Positions 61,100-64,000 of a stretch of 64,000 nt of DNA are shown one piece after another. A model generated the notes under the pieces. It made no database searches, was not told where the DNA came from, and saw only the letters and a list, made by a program, of their open reading frames with translations. This stretch comes from Akebia trifoliata (lineage: Eukaryota; Streptophyta; Magnoliopsida; Ranunculales; Lardizabalaceae), in NCBI GenBank assembly GCA_017979445.1, contig CM030716.1, positions 13,801,611 to 13,865,610 of the forward strand. The letters are read 5' to 3'. The position numbers and the translations under genes are program-made. How positions within the stretch are numbered: the stretch's first letter is position 1; each line of letters begins with the position of its first letter.

Positions 61100-64000
61100 T
61101 TAAGTGTTAAGGTTGCTCGTTGCCTTTAAGCTCGGATAGGGTGAATGCTCATACTTCCCATTCCACCTGTGAATTAATTTGAATCCCAAACTTAGATAAA
61201 TTAATGAAGTAAAACAAAAAGTTAACCATGAAAGATCAACATTTTAGAAATACTGACCTGTTTTCTTCCTTAGTTGGAATTTGGAGTTCAAGTTCTTCTG
61301 TGAATGGCTGAAAAACCATGTCCACTTTCTCACTGCTCACTTCCTCTAGTGTTGCGGGGTCCCACTGTTATACCATTTGAACTAAGAAAAAGTGGGAAAA
61401 AGAAACTGAAACGAGGGGGGAATGGATAATGAAGAATACCTCTGGAGCATTGTCTTTATCGATAGTCAGAGCTCTAATACCCTTTTCATGCAGAAAATAA
61501 AGATATATTGGTTGGATTACTTGGTAAATAAAATGTTTATTGCTGGAAAGAAATATTTATTAGTAGTATTTTAAGTGAAAAAAAATTATAATTTATTAAA
61601 TACCTCATAGAGATCGCCAGATATTGTGGTTCGCAGTATGTTCATTGTGAGTCTGAATTCAGTCTTTAGACATTCAGGCAAAGTTTTCTGTTTTCCTTCT
61701 CTAACCTGGAAAGGGTTGAGAAATGCAATTGAAAACAATGAATGATGCAATATCTTCAAGGAATTTTCTTTTCTTTGATAGTTAATGTAAAAAAGAAAAA
61801 TTACTAATAAGATGAGAAGAGAAAAGAGAGGAAAAAGGAAAAATAAAGAATCAAATATTTTCATATATTAAATTGGGATTTACAACAATTGGTTGAATTA
61901 AAAAATCATCCCCAAATATCCCTTGTTGCAACCTGTCATGTCTTCTTGAGTCATGAGAAACTTAAATCCTATATCGACTGAATACAGGAGTAGGGTGAAG
62001 CATATATGTAGGGGGTGGATTCTCTACTAGCTAAATGCCTACCAAGGAGGATTGTAAGCATGGGCAAGTCAAGCCAAGTCGAGCCACGCTGTGTCATGTG
62101 CATGTGTGTGCTACACGTCTATATAAAAAGACAGAATCCTCTGATAAAATATAACAGAAAACGATTTCAAAACCATTCTCTTATATTTATTATATTTACA
62201 TTTTTGTCAAAGATTTTTTACTCTACATATTACCATACTTTTCAGTTCATGGTGATCTTCAAATTTGAAGTGCTACTTCTCACATCAGAATTGTTGATTT
62301 GTGGAAGGTTGACATCTATATTATCGACACAAAGTGCAAAGAAAATTTTAACTTGTGCAACCCATGGCTTACCTTATATCGTTATTTCCAATAAGTTCTT
62401 CATTTCTTATTACATCTTACCATTTTGCTTCTATTGTTGATTTTTATTTAAGAAAAAGAACACATCATTGGTTAATGTTAGAGAATAAATATGATGCATC
62501 ATACTCTTAATTCTGTTGATTGTTATTTTTGGGTAAAAAGTATAATTTACTTTCTTCTAAAATCAATTGTTCTCCAACAAAGTGTCCAGAAATAAAGAGT
62601 TTCATTGAAATAACAGTAATTTTAGTAAGTTAGAATCTAGTTAGTAATATTATTATTATTTTTCAATTAGGAAATCTAATTATGTAAGGATAGTAAGGGA
62701 CCTACCATGCTCTCAATGTAAATGTAGTTGCATCAATAATTACTCTGTTCTATGAAAGTTCTCTCTTTGTGAGGTGAGACGCCGTACAATTAGGTAACAT
62801 GGAATAATTTTTCTAAACCTTTTCCACCTTAATTTTTTCCCCATAAACCTTGTCATCATTAACACCCTAAATCCCAAATTTTGTATTACCCTTTTCAATC
62901 CCTGAAAACCTCCATATCTTCATCATTATAGTCCATACTCTCTGTACGTTTTGTTAGAATTCACCTCAGCACAAAACCCTATTCCTAACCTCCTTTTCTA
63001 GCCAATAAAATCTTAAAATCCTACACCCTTGAATTTTTATTCGACCTAATTAAATATCCTTAATCTTTTGTTTGACTCATCACCCTTAAATCTTAGGTTG
63101 TTCTGTATCAACTTTGGTATCGGAGCCATTGTCCTGTGGTAAGGTTTAAAATCATGTTCCATTCAATTGTTTTGGTTTTTCCAAAAACCAAAATGAACAC
63201 AAACATTCTGAAATATTGGCTTTAAGTGTGACAAAAGGAGACCTTCATTCTTTTCTGTTTGAGCGTATCACAAGTATTTATCTTTCAAGGGTCACCATGA
63301 CTTTGATCTTAAAAGGAATGCTTGGTCTAGAAATATTCAAAATGAAAGAACGTTGGGTTGAAAGACAGGAATTTAGAAAAAAAAAAATTCTCCTCATCAA
63401 TGCTTCGTGGGGTTTCAAAAACTTGACCTACCCTTCCTGAGGAACTTATCAAGGTTCAGCTTGCCACTAGGCCAACCCCTTGGGGTTACAGGAATTTAGA
63501 ATATAATAGAAGAAAATATTAACGATATTGAGATTTGAGAGCTTACCGATCTAAATGTTATCTTCAATCCTGCTGGAGAGGATCTTTTCAAATCCTTGAG
63601 TACTGCACTTATCCATCCATTTCCCTCGTTTCTTTCCTCAGCTTCCTAAACATTAAAAAACATGTTTCGGTTCAGAAGAGCATGCGCTGGTAAGGGAACT
63701 GTTAACAGTTCCACAGGAACTACGGCTTATTACACAAGCATACCAGAGCCAAACAGATGGTGTTACCATAGCAAATCATAAATGCAAGCCAGGAACATCA
63801 TTGATAACACAAGGCAAAGTACACTGAACCTTTAATATATATGCTGACGTTTCTATCGGAATGATGAAGCAAGGCATTAGAAAATTGAACCAGCAGAAAC
63901 TTCCTCACCAAAAACCAACCTCCCAACTTACCAAAGTGAGATTACAGCGAGATGCATGAGTGTTATTTCTAACTAATTTTATCTGAAAAAGATAATTTTT
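61100..64000 (-). CDS. 3-hydroxyisobutyryl-CoA hydrolase-like protein, 3' exons only (partial)
   Basis: Enoyl-CoA hydratase/isomerase family. The relatives hydrolyse 3-hydroxyisobutyryl-CoA in valine breakdown or act on similar acyl-CoAs; the plant subgroup resembling Arabidopsis At1g06550 fits best. Exons on the minus strand, 5' to 3': 63645-63547 (EAEERNEGNGWISAVLKDLK), 61705-61604 (VREGKQKTLPECLKTEFRLT), 61481-61440 (GIRALTIDKDNAPE), 61364-61258 (WDPATLEEVSSEKVDMVFQP) and 61166-61100 (WNGKYEHSPY, stop at 61102-61100). Phases agree at every junction and the introns are GT-AG. This is the C-terminal part only; the catalytic core exons lie beyond 64000. The gene is convergent with VPS16. No clear peroxisomal targeting triplet is present (the end reads SNLNT). 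Confidence 0.88.
61706..63546. other. Large intron of the hydrolase-like gene
   Basis: 1841 bp between the exons ending at 63547 and beginning at 61705. It includes a probable LTR fragment (62473-63126) and unclassified sequence. The frame at 62015-62440 shows no domain. Confidence 0.7.
62473..63126 (+). mobile_element. Possible LTR with PBS, truncated retrotransposon
   Basis: A TGTTAGAGAATAAATATG start, a CA-ending stretch near 63110, and then TGGTATCGGAGC (63115-63126), which resembles a methionine-tRNA PBS. No internal coding region or second LTR was recognised. Confidence 0.35.
63646..64000. other. Intron of the hydrolase-like gene to the window edge
   Basis: No exon of the family was recognised on the minus strand here. 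A 52-bp segment at 63932-63983 has splice-like borders but does not encode family sequence. Confidence 0.5.

Noticed and set aside
63932..63983. A possible extra exon of the hydrolase-like gene with AG/GT borders on the minus strand
   Set aside because: The translated 17 residues do not resemble the family at that position, so it is probably chance splice-like sequence.

Overview
The window reads as nuclear DNA of a flowering plant with a large, repeat-rich genome, probably a woody dicot or magnoliid. The evidence is an intact 15-exon plant VPS16 gene, part of a plant 3-hydroxyisobutyryl-CoA hydrolase-like gene, and a dense, nested load of plant LTR retrotransposons, LINEs, MITEs and hAT/Harbinger-type DNA elements. 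Nothing bacterial or viral was seen. The taxon is an inference only.

Region 1 (1-19690) is two related non-autonomous LTR retrotransposons (Tat/Ogre-like Ty3-gypsy) in opposite orientation. Element A is on the minus strand. Its 3' LTR is cut by the window start, and its 5' LTR is 9171-10933. Element B is on the plus strand. Only the last 389 bp of its 5' LTR are here (10934-11322), and its 3' LTR is 18100-19690. A appears to have landed inside B's 5' LTR. Both keep a PBS, a PPT and the same shrunken pol remnant, followed by two arrays of hairpin-forming repeats whose stems change in a compensatory way from unit to unit. A's LTRs show no difference over the 622 bp visible, so A moved recently although it encodes no usable proteins.

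Region 2 (19691-22139) is a Harbinger-like element with TTA duplications. Inside it a 365-bp fold-back MITE sits in a TA microsatellite. The VPS16 upstream region follows.

Region 3 (22140-56502, plus strand) is VPS16 (VACUOLELESS1 of Arabidopsis), a core subunit of the HOPS/CORVET tethering complexes. The exons join in frame to 840 codons, but introns reach 13 kb because of insertions. Intron 3 is a nested stack: a 5'-truncated LINE, a Copia element inside it and a MITE inside the Copia gag. A second, young Copia follows. Introns 1, 2, 10, 11 and 13 hold LINE remnants, hAT relics and MITEs, including a second 365-bp fold-back MITE.

Region 4 (56503-64000) is intergenic DNA with a terminal-inverted-repeat element carrying a broken Myb/SANT-like gene, then the 3' exons of the hydrolase gene on the minus strand, tail-to-tail with VPS16.

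The two host genes have no known joint role. VPS16 acts in vacuole membrane fusion and the neighbour in acyl-CoA metabolism. The strongest candidates for something undescribed are the covarying hairpin arrays of the A/B retroelement family and the TA-targeting fold-back MITE family.
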